Origin: Nitratireductor mangrovi
GTDB taxonomy: Bacteria; Pseudomonadota; Alphaproteobacteria; Rhizobiales; Rhizobiaceae
Direction: 5' to 3'
Assembly: GCF_007922615.2 (NCBI RefSeq)
Contig: NZ_CP042301.2
Location: 558,001-622,000, forward strand
DNA: 64,000 nucleotides
Shown here: positions 42,212 to 49,626 of the stretch, one piece after another
Layout: each line of letters begins with the position of its first letter
How positions within the stretch are numbered: position 1 is the stretch's first letter
The notes under the pieces: generated by a model
What the model was told of the DNA's origin: nothing
Seen by the model: the letters and a program-made list of their open reading frames with translations, nothing else
The model's database searches: none
Position numbers and translations under genes: made by a program

Positions 42212-43615
42212 TTGCGCGAGGCAGCGGGAACCCGGACCGCGACGGTGATGGAGGCGATCCGGACCAGGCTGGCCAGCCGGGCGCTGTCTGCAGGCGACCG
42301 GCTGCCCTCCATCCGCGGTTTTGCCGGCGCCATGGGCGTGTCGCCGTCCACCGTCGTCGAAGCCTATGATCGCCTTGCCGCCGAAGGGCTGATCCGCGCC
42401 CGCCAGGGGTCCGGCTTCTATGTCGCGAACCTGGCGCCGCCGCTGGCGTTGGCCGAGGTCGGTCCCAGGCTCGACCGCGAGATCGACCCGTTCTGGGTCT
42501 CGCGCCAGTCGCTCGACGCCGACGCCGAGACGGCCAAGCCGGGCTGCGGCTGGCTGCCCGCCGACTGGATGCCGAATGCAGCGCTTCGCCGCGCCATGCG
42601 GCGGCTGGCGCGGGCCGACGACAAGGTGCTGAGCGACTACGGCGCCACCCGCGGCCTGACCGCGCTGCGCCGGCTGCTGGCCAGGCAATTCGCCGGCGAG
42701 GGCCTGGATGTCGGCCCCGACCGCATCCTGCTGACCGGTTCGGGAACGCAGGCGATCGACCTCGTCTGCCGCTTCCTGTTGCGGCCGGGGGATACGGTGA
42801 TGGTCGACGATCCATGCTATTTCAATTTCCGGGCGCTGCTCCGGGCGCACCAGGCGTCGGTGGTCGGCGTGCCGTGGACGCCGGGCGGGCCCGATATTGC
42901 CAGCTTCGCCGAACTGGCGGCGGCACATCGGCCACGGCTCTACATCACCAATTCCGCGCTCCACAATCCGACCGGGGCGACGCCGTCGGCGCAGGTCGCG
43001 CACCGTGTGCTGAACCTCGCTGCGGAGCACGACATGGCGATCGTCGAAGACGACATCTTCGCCGATTTCGAGCCCGAGCCGTCGCCAAGGTTGGCGGCGC
43101 TGGACGGGCTGTCGCGGGTGATCCGCATCGGCAGCTTTTCGAAGACGCTCTCGGCCTCGGTCCGCTGCGGCTACATCGCCGCGCGCGGCGACTGGATCGA
43201 GGCACTGATCGACCTCCAGGTCGCGACCAGCTTCGGCGGCGCCAGCCCGGTCGCGGCCGGGCTGGTCCACTCGGCGCTGAGCGACGGCAGCTATCGCAAG
43301 CATCTGGAGGCGCTGCGGCGGCGCCTGGCCCGTGCCCGGCGCGACATGGCCGGGAGGCTCGAGGCGCTGGGCGTTTCGCCCTGGCTGATGCCGCGCGGCG
43401 GCTTTTACCTGTGGTGCGGCCTGCCGGAAGGGTGTGACGCCGCCGCGGCCGCCCGTTCCGCACTCGCCGACGACGTCGTGCTGGCGCCGGGCGACGTCTT
43501 CAGCGTGTCGCAGACCGCGTCAGGCTTCATGCGCTTCAACGTCGCCCAGATGGGCGATCCGCACGTCTTCACCGTGCTGGAGCGTTCCCTGCGTGCCGCG
43601 AAGGCCTGCGGGTAG
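42212..43615 (+). CDS. MocR-type regulator (GntR HTH fused to aminotransferase domain)
   Basis: A 467-residue PLP-dependent regulator. Residues about 12-75 are the GntR winged helix (SAGDRLPSIRGFAGAMGVSPSTVVEAYDRLAAEGLIRARQGSG-type block), followed by a fold-type I aminotransferase domain: TGSGTQAIDLV, HNPTGATPS, VEDDIFADFE and the PLP lysine in GSFSKTLSASVRCGYI. The start is taken as TTG 42212, preceded by GGGAG at six bases; there is no ATG before the HTH, and earlier GTGs would place the operator palindrome inside the gene. Homologues include PdxR, GabR and YdcR. It should control itself and the divergent EamA exporter. Confidence 0.85.
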   Translation: MREAAGTRTATVMEAIRTRLASRALSAGDRLPSIRGFAGAMGVSPSTVVEAYDRLAAEGLIRARQGSGFYVANLAPPLALAEVGPRLDREIDPFWVSRQSLDADAETAKPGCGWLPADWMPNAALRRAMRRLARADDKVLSDYGATRGLTALRRLLARQFAGEGLDVGPDRILLTGSGTQAIDLVCRFLLRPGDTVMVDDPCYFNFRALLRAHQASVVGVPWTPGGPDIASFAELAAAHRPRLYITNSALHNPTGATPSAQVAHRVLNLAAEHDMAIVEDDIFADFEPEPSPRLAALDGLSRVIRIGSFSKTLSASVRCGYIAARGDWIEALIDLQVATSFGGASPVAAGLVHSALSDGSYRKHLEALRRRLARARRDMAGRLEALGVSPWLMPRGGFYLWCGLPEGCDAAAAARSALADDVVLAPGDVFSVSQTASGFMRFNVAQMGDPHVFTVLERSLRAAKACG

Positions 43616-43703
43616 GGCTGCCGCTGCGGGATTGCCAGGCGGAGGAGACGCGGCACGGTCCGGCGTGCCATGCGCTACCCAGCGCACTTTCGTCTTGATT
43701 GAT

Positions 43704-43742
43704 TAGGACAAGTGACCTAGAGATAGGACAAATGACCTAGAG
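43704..43742. promoter_or_regulatory. Tandem operators before the tetR-yciI pair
   Basis: Two 19-base direct copies (43704-43722 and 43724-43742), differing at one base. Each contains a 16-base near-palindrome with outer TAGG and CCTA and inner ACA/TGA. A 20-base period puts both on one face of the helix. Probable TetR binding sites autoregulating the operon. Confidence 0.7.
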
Positions 43743-43785
43743 GCGTGATCGGATGGCCGGTGGCGCTGGCGAAGGGAGAATGCTG

Positions 43786-44379
43786 ATGGCGGCGACCGAC
43801 ACCCGCCGGCAGATCGTCGAGGCCGCCGACCGGCGCTTTTACGAACAGGGGTTCGAGGCGACGTCGTTTGCAGACATCGCCGCGGATGTCGGCCTGTCGC
43901 GAGGAAATTTCTATTATCATTTCAAGGCGAAGGACGAGATCCTCGACGCCGTGATCGCGCTACGTCTCGACAATACGAAGGCCATGCTGGAAGGCTGGGA
44001 GGCAGAGGCGGCGACACCGCGCGAGCGCATCGGCCGCTTCGTCCATATCCTGATCGCCAATCAGACGACGATCATGGCCTTTGGCTGCCCGGTCGGCACG
44101 CTGTCGAACGAACTCGCCAAGCTCGATCACGTTGCCAGGCGTGACGCGGCCGAACTGTTCATCCTGTTCCGCCGATGGCTCGCCCGCCAGTTTGCCGAGC
44201 TTGGCCGCACCGCCGACGCCGACGAGCTTGCCATGCATGTCCTGATGCACAGCCAGGGCGTCGCCACCCTCGCCGCCGCGCTCGGCGAGGAGGATTTCGT
44301 CCGCCGCGAGGTCGAGGCGATGGACGCCTGGCTGGATGCCATTGCAGCCGGAACCGAGCCGGCTTCGTCACCTGATTGA
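43786..44379 (+). CDS. TetR-family transcriptional regulator
   Basis: A 197-residue TetR regulator with HTH TSFADIAADVGLSRGNFYYHFKAKDEIL (residues about 25-52) and a C-terminal domain (FGCPVGTLSNELAKLD) of the TetR_C type often linked with redox-sensing or reductase genes. AGGGAG lies 8 bases before ATG 43786; ATG 43780 or 43753 are alternatives. It is followed by yciI-like gene after 26 bases, so the two form an operon under the tandem operators. Confidence 0.87.
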   Translation: MAATDTRRQIVEAADRRFYEQGFEATSFADIAADVGLSRGNFYYHFKAKDEILDAVIALRLDNTKAMLEGWEAEAATPRERIGRFVHILIANQTTIMAFGCPVGTLSNELAKLDHVARRDAAELFILFRRWLARQFAELGRTADADELAMHVLMHSQGVATLAAALGEEDFVRREVEAMDAWLDAIAAGTEPASSPD

Positions 44380-44405
44380 CAGCCAACCACACAACGGAGT
44401 TCAAA

Positions 44406-44690
44406 ATGTTCGTCGTCACCCTGAAATTTGCCGACAAGGCCAAGGCACCGCAGTTCATGGAAGGGCACAACGCCTGGATCAGGCGTGGCTTCGACGACGG
44501 CGTCTTTCTGCTGGTCGGCAGCCTGCAGCCCAATGCCGGCGGCGCGATACTGGCCCACAACGTCACGCGAAACGAGGTCGAGGCGCGCGTCGAACAGGAT
44601 CCCTTCGTCGCCGAGGGCGTCGTCACCGCCGAGATCATCGAAATCGCCCCGGCGCGCGCCGACGACCGCCTGGCCTTCCTGGCCGCCTGA
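44406..44690 (+). CDS. YciI-family protein
   Basis: A 94-residue protein with the ferredoxin-like YciI fold: VVTLKFADKAKAPQFMEGHNAWIRRGFDDG and GGAILAHNVTRNEVEARVEQDPFVAEGVV. The conserved His-Asp pair of YciI proteins appears as the His in MEGHNAW and the Asp in EQDPF. Some members are hydrolases of dehalogenated aromatics or dimeric stress proteins; the role here is not known. GGAG precedes the start. It shares the TetR operon and is presumably its target. Confidence 0.82.
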   Translation: MFVVTLKFADKAKAPQFMEGHNAWIRRGFDDGVFLLVGSLQPNAGGAILAHNVTRNEVEARVEQDPFVAEGVVTAEIIEIAPARADDRLAFLAA

Positions 44691-44730
44691 CGGGCCGCCA
44701 CGGTCGACGTCCCCGTCGGGCGGCGGAAGT

Positions 44731-45441
44731 TCAGGGATAGGTATCGAGATACTTTTCCAGCGACTGCAGGCCGCGCCGCATGTGCGCGTCGACCTCTTCC
44801 AGCATCAGTTCCAGACTGTCGCCGAGCGCCAGCCGGAGATAGCTTTCATGCGCGTCGCGGACAGGCGCGGTGCGTCCGTGCGCGCGCTGATGCACGGCCA
44901 GATAGAGCTGCATCCGGCTGGCGATGCGCTGCCAGCTTTCCAGAAGCAGGTCGTGACCGCACGCCTCGTAGACCAGCGCGTGGAAACGCACCTCCGCCTC
45001 GCTCGAGGCGACGTGATCGTTGAGCCCGAGCGTCGACATCAGCGTCTTGTGCCTCGCCGCAAGCTCGTCGGCGAAGGCCTTGTCTCGGCGGTCCCATATT
45101 TCCCGGAAGGCCAGCGTCTCGAGCGCGGTTCGCAGCGAATAGATCTCCCTGACATCCTTGGTCGAGAGCTTCAGGACACGGGTGCCGCGATAGGAAGCGG
45201 TCACGATCAGGCCTTCGGAGGCCAGCATCGCCATCGCTTCGCGCAGCGGCCCGCGGCTGACGCCGAAACGCGCCGCGAGTTCGGTCTCGGTGATCTGGCT
45301 TCCGGCCTCGATCTCGCCGCCGATGATGGCGCGGCGAAGCTTGGCCGCGATCTGGCTGCTGAAGGTTTCGCGCCTGACCGGAGTGATGCGCTGCTGGGCC
45401 GCCGTCGCTGAACCGTCCATGTCCTGCCTGCTCGTTCGCAT
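44731..45441 (-). CDS. GntR-family regulator, FadR/FCD subfamily
   Basis: A 236-residue regulator: winged-helix TETELAARFGVSRGPLREAMAMLASEGLI (about residues 50-78) and an all-helical FCD effector domain (about 95-225) with the metal-binding Asp/His set scattered as in RHHs of this class (for example FHALVYEACGHD). Start ATG 45441; another in-frame ATG lies at 45420 with GCAGGA before it. It is the last gene of the operon containing an amino acid ABC importer and a class IV aminotransferase-like gene, and the 30-bp palindrome at the operon promoter is its probable operator. Confidence 0.87.
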   Translation of the reverse strand: MRTSRQDMDGSATAAQQRITPVRRETFSSQIAAKLRRAIIGGEIEAGSQITETELAARFGVSRGPLREAMAMLASEGLIVTASYRGTRVLKLSTKDVREIYSLRTALETLAFREIWDRRDKAFADELAARHKTLMSTLGLNDHVASSEAEVRFHALVYEACGHDLLLESWQRIASRMQLYLAVHQRAHGRTAPVRDAHESYLRLALGDSLELMLEEVDAHMRRGLQSLEKYLDTYP

Positions 45442-45468
45442 ATCCAAACCCGGTCGTCCGCGTTGCCA

Positions 45469-46377
45469 CTAGCGCATGACCCATTGCTGATAGGCTTCGT
45501 TCACCTCGGCGGTGACCGGCCCCGGACGCCCGGCGCCGATCACGCGTCCGTCGATCCTGACCACCGGCGTTATGCCGCCGAGCGTGCCGGTGATGAAGGC
45601 CTCGTCGGCGGAATAGGCTTCCGCCAGGGTGAAGTCCTTCTCCAGGGCAAGCTCGCCGCGGTCCCGCCAGGCGTCGATCGTCGCCCGCTGCGTCAGCCCC
45701 TTGAAGGAGAACGAGCCGGTCGAGGTCCAGATCTCGCGGCCGCGTACGACGAAGAAGTTGGTGGAGTTGCAACTGGCGACGAAGCCGCGCGGATCGAGCA
45801 TCAGCGCCTCGTCGGCGCCGGCATTGATCGCCTGGATCAGCGCCTGGATCAGGTTCAGCCGGCTGTGAGAATTGAGCCGCAGATCGAAGACGTCCGGCCC
45901 GCTGGTCCGGAATGTCGAGGTGAAGAGCGACAGGCCTTTCGCTTTCGCCTCCGGTCGCGGCGCCTTGTATTCGGCCACGATCACCAGTGTCGCCTTGCCG
46001 ATCAGGAAGCGCGGATCCTGATTCGGCGTGCTTTTCATGCCGCGCGTCACCATCAGGCGGATATGGACGCCGTCCTCCATGCTGTTGGCCTCGAGCGTCT
46101 GCCGGATCGCGGCCTCGATCTCGTCGCGGGTACGGCCGATGTCGAGTGCGATCGAACCCGCGCCCTCGAACAGCCGGCCCAGATGCGCGTCGAGCTGGAT
46201 GATCCGTCCCTTCTTGACGCGCAGGCCTTCCCACACGCCGTCGCCGAGCACGAAACCGCTGTCGAAGACGGAGACCACCGCCTTGTTCCGCGGAACCAGA
46301 TCGCCGTTGACGTAGATCAGCACGTCTTCGTTGCGCGGGTCGGCGACATAGGCCTGTGCGCTGGCATTGTCCGTCAT
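45469..46377 (-). CDS. Class IV aminotransferase-like protein with Arg at the expected PLP lysine
   Basis: A 302-residue member of fold-type IV PLP enzymes (branched-chain and D-amino acid aminotransferases, 4-amino-4-deoxychorismate lyase). Conserved blocks: VFDSGFVLGDGVWEGLRV, the phosphate-binding NSTNFFVVRG segment and TSTGSFSFKGLTQRA/ITGTLGGITPVV. The family block around NSHSKLN reads NSHSRLN here; codon 173 is CGG (Arg), where the Schiff-base lysine is expected. If the alignment is right, normal transamination is impossible and the protein may be inactive or moonlight. The gene sits in the amino acid ABC operon, 16 bases after the ATPase. Start ATG 46377. Confidence 0.83.
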   Translation of the reverse strand: MTDNASAQAYVADPRNEDVLIYVNGDLVPRNKAVVSVFDSGFVLGDGVWEGLRVKKGRIIQLDAHLGRLFEGAGSIALDIGRTRDEIEAAIRQTLEANSMEDGVHIRLMVTRGMKSTPNQDPRFLIGKATLVIVAEYKAPRPEAKAKGLSLFTSTFRTSGPDVFDLRLNSHSRLNLIQALIQAINAGADEALMLDPRGFVASCNSTNFFVVRGREIWTSTGSFSFKGLTQRATIDAWRDRGELALEKDFTLAEAYSADEAFITGTLGGITPVVRIDGRVIGAGRPGPVTAEVNEAYQQWVMR

Positions 46378-46393
46378 GAACTCGAAGTCTCCA

Positions 46394-47167
46394 TCAGAAC
46401 TGGAAGCGCTGGTGCTCGGCCAGGAACTGCCGGGTCAGCGGACGCTTCGGGTGCTTGAGAACCTCGTCCGGGGTTCCCGTTTCGTAGATTCCGCCTTCGG
46501 CGAGGAACACGATTTTCGTCGCCACGTGGTAGGCAAAGCCGATCTCGTGGGTGACCAGCAGCATCGTCCGGCCCTCGTTGGCGAGATGCTCGATGACGCT
46601 CAGGACCTCGCCGACCAGGGCCGGGTCGAGCGCCGATGTCGGTTCGTCGAAGAGCAGGATTTCCGGGTCCATGGCGAGCGCGCGGGCAATCGCGACGCGC
46701 TGCTTCTGTCCGCCGGAAAGCCGCGACGGGTAGGTGTCGGCCTTGTCGGCAAGGCCGACCCGCTTGAGTTCGGCCAGCGCCCGCTCGCGCGCCTTGGCCG
46801 CCGGGATGCCGCGCACCGTGACGAGCCCCTCGGCGACATTGCCCGCAACCGTCATGTGCGGAAAGAGATTGAACTGCTGGAACACCATGCCGACGCGCTG
46901 GCGCAGGGCGCATAACTCCCGTTCGGAAAACCGGGCCGGGCCGCCGCGCGAGCCGTCGCCGACGGGCTTGCCGCCGATCTCGATGGCGCCGCCGTCGGGC
47001 GTCTCCAGCACGTTGATGCAACGCAGGAGCGTGCTCTTTCCCGAGCCCGAGGCCCCGAGGATGGCGATTCGGTCGCCCGGCATGACCTGGAGATCGACGT
47101 TGGCGAATACGGTATGGCCGTCGAAGGATTTTTCCAGGCCGGTGAGGCTGAGGACGGGATCGGCCAT
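46394..47167 (-). CDS. Polar amino acid ABC transporter ATP-binding protein
   Basis: A 257-residue ABC ATPase of the GlnQ/HisP type: Walker A GASGSGKST, Q-loop MVFQQFNLFPHMTV, signature LSGGQKQR, Walker B ILLFDEPTSALDP, and His switch LVTHEIGFAY. The FNLFPHMTVAGNVAEGLVTV stretch is characteristic of polar amino acid importers. Encoded directly after two permeases and before the aminotransferase-like gene; it energises the transporter at 47170-49361. Confidence 0.93.
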   Translation of the reverse strand: MADPVLSLTGLEKSFDGHTVFANVDLQVMPGDRIAILGASGSGKSTLLRCINVLETPDGGAIEIGGKPVGDGSRGGPARFSERELCALRQRVGMVFQQFNLFPHMTVAGNVAEGLVTVRGIPAAKARERALAELKRVGLADKADTYPSRLSGGQKQRVAIARALAMDPEILLFDEPTSALDPALVGEVLSVIEHLANEGRTMLLVTHEIGFAYHVATKIVFLAEGGIYETGTPDEVLKHPKRPLTRQFLAEHQRFQF

Positions 47168-47169
47168 GG

Positions 47170-47835
47170 TCAGTCGCTCCGTGCGAGGCGGCGCTCGACG
47201 GAGTAGGTCATGCGCACGATCGGGTAGAGGATGATGAGGAAGATGGCCGCCACGACCGTATAGACTTCCAGCGGATTGAAGTTGAGCGAGGCAATGAGCT
47301 TGCCCTGCTGCAGGAGCTCGACATAGGCGACGACGGAAGCGAGCGTCGACATCTTGAAGATTTCGACGCCGCGATTGGTGAGCGCCGGGATGATGCGGCG
47401 GATCGCCTGCGGCAGCACCACGCGACGCAGCGTCTGCAGCCCGCTCATGCCGATCGCCCTGGCCGCCTCCCATTGTCCGGGTTCGATCGACTGGATGCCG
47501 CCGCGATAGATCTCGGCCGAATAGGCGGCCGAATTCAGCGAGATGCCGAGGATGGCGGCCATGAACGGGCTGATCTCGATCGGCGCCAGGATCGGCAGCG
47601 CGTAGTAGAACCACAGGATCTGAACCAGCACCGGCGTGTTGCGGAAGAACTCGACGAAGGCCGTCGACAGCCACCGGACCGGACGGCTGCGCGAGCGCCG
47701 TCCGAGCGCCACGACGAGGCCGAGGCTCATGCCGATGACCAGGCAGACCGCGAACAGCCTGAGCGTGCCGACCGCGCCGATGGCAAGCGCCCACCAATTG
47801 TCGAAAACGCTCTCGAAGTTCCAGTTGTAGTTCAT
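47170..47835 (-). CDS. Polar amino acid ABC transporter permease (second)
   Basis: A 221-residue HisMQ/GlnP-type permease: FFRNTPVLVQILWFYYALP, the SAAYSAEIYRGGIQSIEPGQWEAARAIGMSGLQTLRRVVLPQAIRRIIP block with the EAA loop, and three further helices. Its ATG overlaps the stop of the first permease gene (ATGA), and two bases separate it from the ATPase. It forms the membrane heterodimer with the protein encoded at 47832-48506. Confidence 0.92.
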   Translation of the reverse strand: MNYNWNFESVFDNWWALAIGAVGTLRLFAVCLVIGMSLGLVVALGRRSRSRPVRWLSTAFVEFFRNTPVLVQILWFYYALPILAPIEISPFMAAILGISLNSAAYSAEIYRGGIQSIEPGQWEAARAIGMSGLQTLRRVVLPQAIRRIIPALTNRGVEIFKMSTLASVVAYVELLQQGKLIASLNFNPLEVYTVVAAIFLIILYPIVRMTYSVERRLARSD

Positions 47836-48506
47836 GCCGTGAACTCGCCGCTCCTGGCGAAGCGCCGCTCCACCCGCGAGGCCAGGAAGCTGATGAACGA
47901 GATCGCCACGAAATAGATCAGCGCGACGACCGTGAAGACTTCCAGCGGCCGGAAGGTCTTTTGCGCCAGTTCGTTGGCCTGGAAAAGGAGGTCGGCATAG
48001 GAAACGGTCGCCACCAGCGTGGTAGTCTTCATCAGCTCGATCGAGCGCTCCATCATCGAGGGAAACATGCGCTTGACCGCCTGCGGCAGGATGATGCGTC
48101 GCATGCACTGGTTGTGGCTCATGCCGATCGCCCTGGCGGCCTCCCACTGGCCCTTTTCGATCGAGACGATGCCCGCCCGGAAGATCTCGGCGAAGAACGC
48201 GCCGCTCTGGATCATGAAGGTGAGCGCGGCGGCGAGAAACGGTGTCATTTCCACCGCCAGCACGATCGGCAGGCCGAAATAGAACCAGAACAGTTGCACC
48301 AGCGGCGGCGTCGTGCGGAAGACCTCGATGATCACGCCAGCCGGCGCGCTCAGCCAGCGCCGGTGGGACAGTCTCGCCAGCGCCAGCAGCAGCCCGACGA
48401 CGAGCCCGCCCGAAAGGGCGGTCGCCGTCAGGATGAGCGTGTTGCGAAAGCCGGCCAGAAGAAGGCCGCTTTCCGCCAGCACCGGCGAGAAGTCCCACTC
48501 ATACAT
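47832..48506 (-). CDS. Polar amino acid ABC transporter permease (first)
   Basis: A 224-residue permease paralogous to its neighbour: EVFRTTPPLVQLFWFYFGLP and GAFFAEIFRAGIVSIEKGQWEAARAIGMSHNQCMRRIILPQAVKRMFP. It starts 15 bases after the binding-protein gene. The two permeases share the plan but are clearly distinct, the normal state for a heterodimeric amino acid importer. Confidence 0.92.
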   Translation of the reverse strand: MYEWDFSPVLAESGLLLAGFRNTLILTATALSGGLVVGLLLALARLSHRRWLSAPAGVIIEVFRTTPPLVQLFWFYFGLPIVLAVEMTPFLAAALTFMIQSGAFFAEIFRAGIVSIEKGQWEAARAIGMSHNQCMRRIILPQAVKRMFPSMMERSIELMKTTTLVATVSYADLLFQANELAQKTFRPLEVFTVVALIYFVAISFISFLASRVERRFARSGEFTA

Positions 48507-48521
48507 GGCGGCCGGCGCCTG

Positions 48522-49361
48522 CTAGAGCAGTTCCTTGATGATCGGCGGCGCCGCCTTGGGATCGAGGCCGAAGCCGGTCAGGAACTCCTCGTACCAGGCC
48601 TGGATCTTGCCGGACTGGTAATAGTCCTGCAGTTGTGTGTCGACGAAGGCCACGAAGTCGGCGTCGCCCTGGCGCACCGCGGCGCTGGTCGGGTTCGACT
48701 TGACCGGGGAGGGAACCACGATCTTGCCGCTGCCGAGCTTCTGGCGTGCAGCAATCAGCGGCGGATGGAACAGGCACACCGCATCGACACGGCCGGACTG
48801 GAAGGCGGCGATCGCCTCGGTATTGCCCGGGAAGCGCTGGATGTCGGCGTTGGCGACGTTCTCGGTCAGGAACTTGTCCATGCTGGTCGCCTGCGGCACC
48901 GAGATCTTCACGCCGGCCTTGTTGAGGTCTTCCCAGGTCGAAACCTCGAGCTCGTCCTTGGCGAGCACCGCCAGCGAATAATAAAGCAGCGGCGAATCCG
49001 GGAAGGCGGCTGCCTGTTTGCGCTCCTCGGTCGCGTCGAGAACGAACATGATGTCGATCTTGTTGCTCTGCAGCGCGGCCACCGCCGTGCCCCAGGTGAC
49101 CTCGACCGGCTCGAATTCCACGCCGAGCGCTTCGGCCATGGCCTTGCCGGCCGAGACGCCGACGCCCGACGTCCATTCGCCGGTGGCGGGATCCTTCGAA
49201 TACCAGGGCGGCGCCTGGGTGACGCCGACGCGCAGCGATCCGCGCGCCTTGATGTCGTCCATGGTGCCGGAGGCCAGAGCCGGGAGCGTTGCGCCAGGCA
49301 TCGTCAGCGATGCCAGGGTCGCGCCGGCGAGCAATGAAAAGCTCCTGCGGGTGATCTTCAT
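48522..49361 (-). CDS. Polar amino acid ABC substrate-binding protein
   Basis: A 279-residue periplasmic binding protein of family 3. The N-terminus has a twin-arginine-type signal (TRRSFSLLAGATLA), suggesting export in folded form by Tat, followed by DDIKARGSLRVGVTQAPPWYS, and the DIMFVLDATEERKQAAAFPDSPLLYY segment that places the ligand carboxylate/amine contacts. Ligand is probably a polar or aromatic amino acid; exact identity unknown. First gene of a six-gene operon, behind a 30-bp palindrome. Confidence 0.9.
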   Translation of the reverse strand: MKITRRSFSLLAGATLASLTMPGATLPALASGTMDDIKARGSLRVGVTQAPPWYSKDPATGEWTSGVGVSAGKAMAEALGVEFEPVEVTWGTAVAALQSNKIDIMFVLDATEERKQAAAFPDSPLLYYSLAVLAKDELEVSTWEDLNKAGVKISVPQATSMDKFLTENVANADIQRFPGNTEAIAAFQSGRVDAVCLFHPPLIAARQKLGSGKIVVPSPVKSNPTSAAVRQGDADFVAFVDTQLQDYYQSGKIQAWYEEFLTGFGLDPKAAPPIIKELL

Positions 49362-49423
49362 GTCGTGTTCCTTCCTCTTTTTTGTCCGCGGCCGAATAGC
49401 TGGGCTCGTTTATAGGACGCCGA

Positions 49424-49453
49424 GAATTGTCGATTGTCAACAATCGACGATTC
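49424..49453. promoter_or_regulatory. 30-bp palindrome at the amino acid ABC operon promoter
   Basis: Fourteen-base arms (49424-49437 and 49440-49453) with a two-base centre; only one pair mismatches. The core TGTCGATTGT-CA-ACAATCGACG has the size expected for FadR-type GntR dimers. It lies 63 bases before the binding-protein ATG and 174 before the divergent cyclase gene. Probable operator for the GntR protein encoded last in the operon. Confidence 0.7.
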
Positions 49454-49626
49454 TGCATCGGAACCAGCCGGGGTCAAACTCGCCCGGCAAACGTGTGAAT
49501 CGCCTGCCATGCCGGGGAGAGTTCGGATGGTGCTCAAGCAAGGCGGCACGTGTCGGCGGCTCCCCGTCAACTCGCGGCCAGGTAGACACGTTCGTCGCTT
49601 GCGCGGTATTCTTGCTCCCTGACAAC

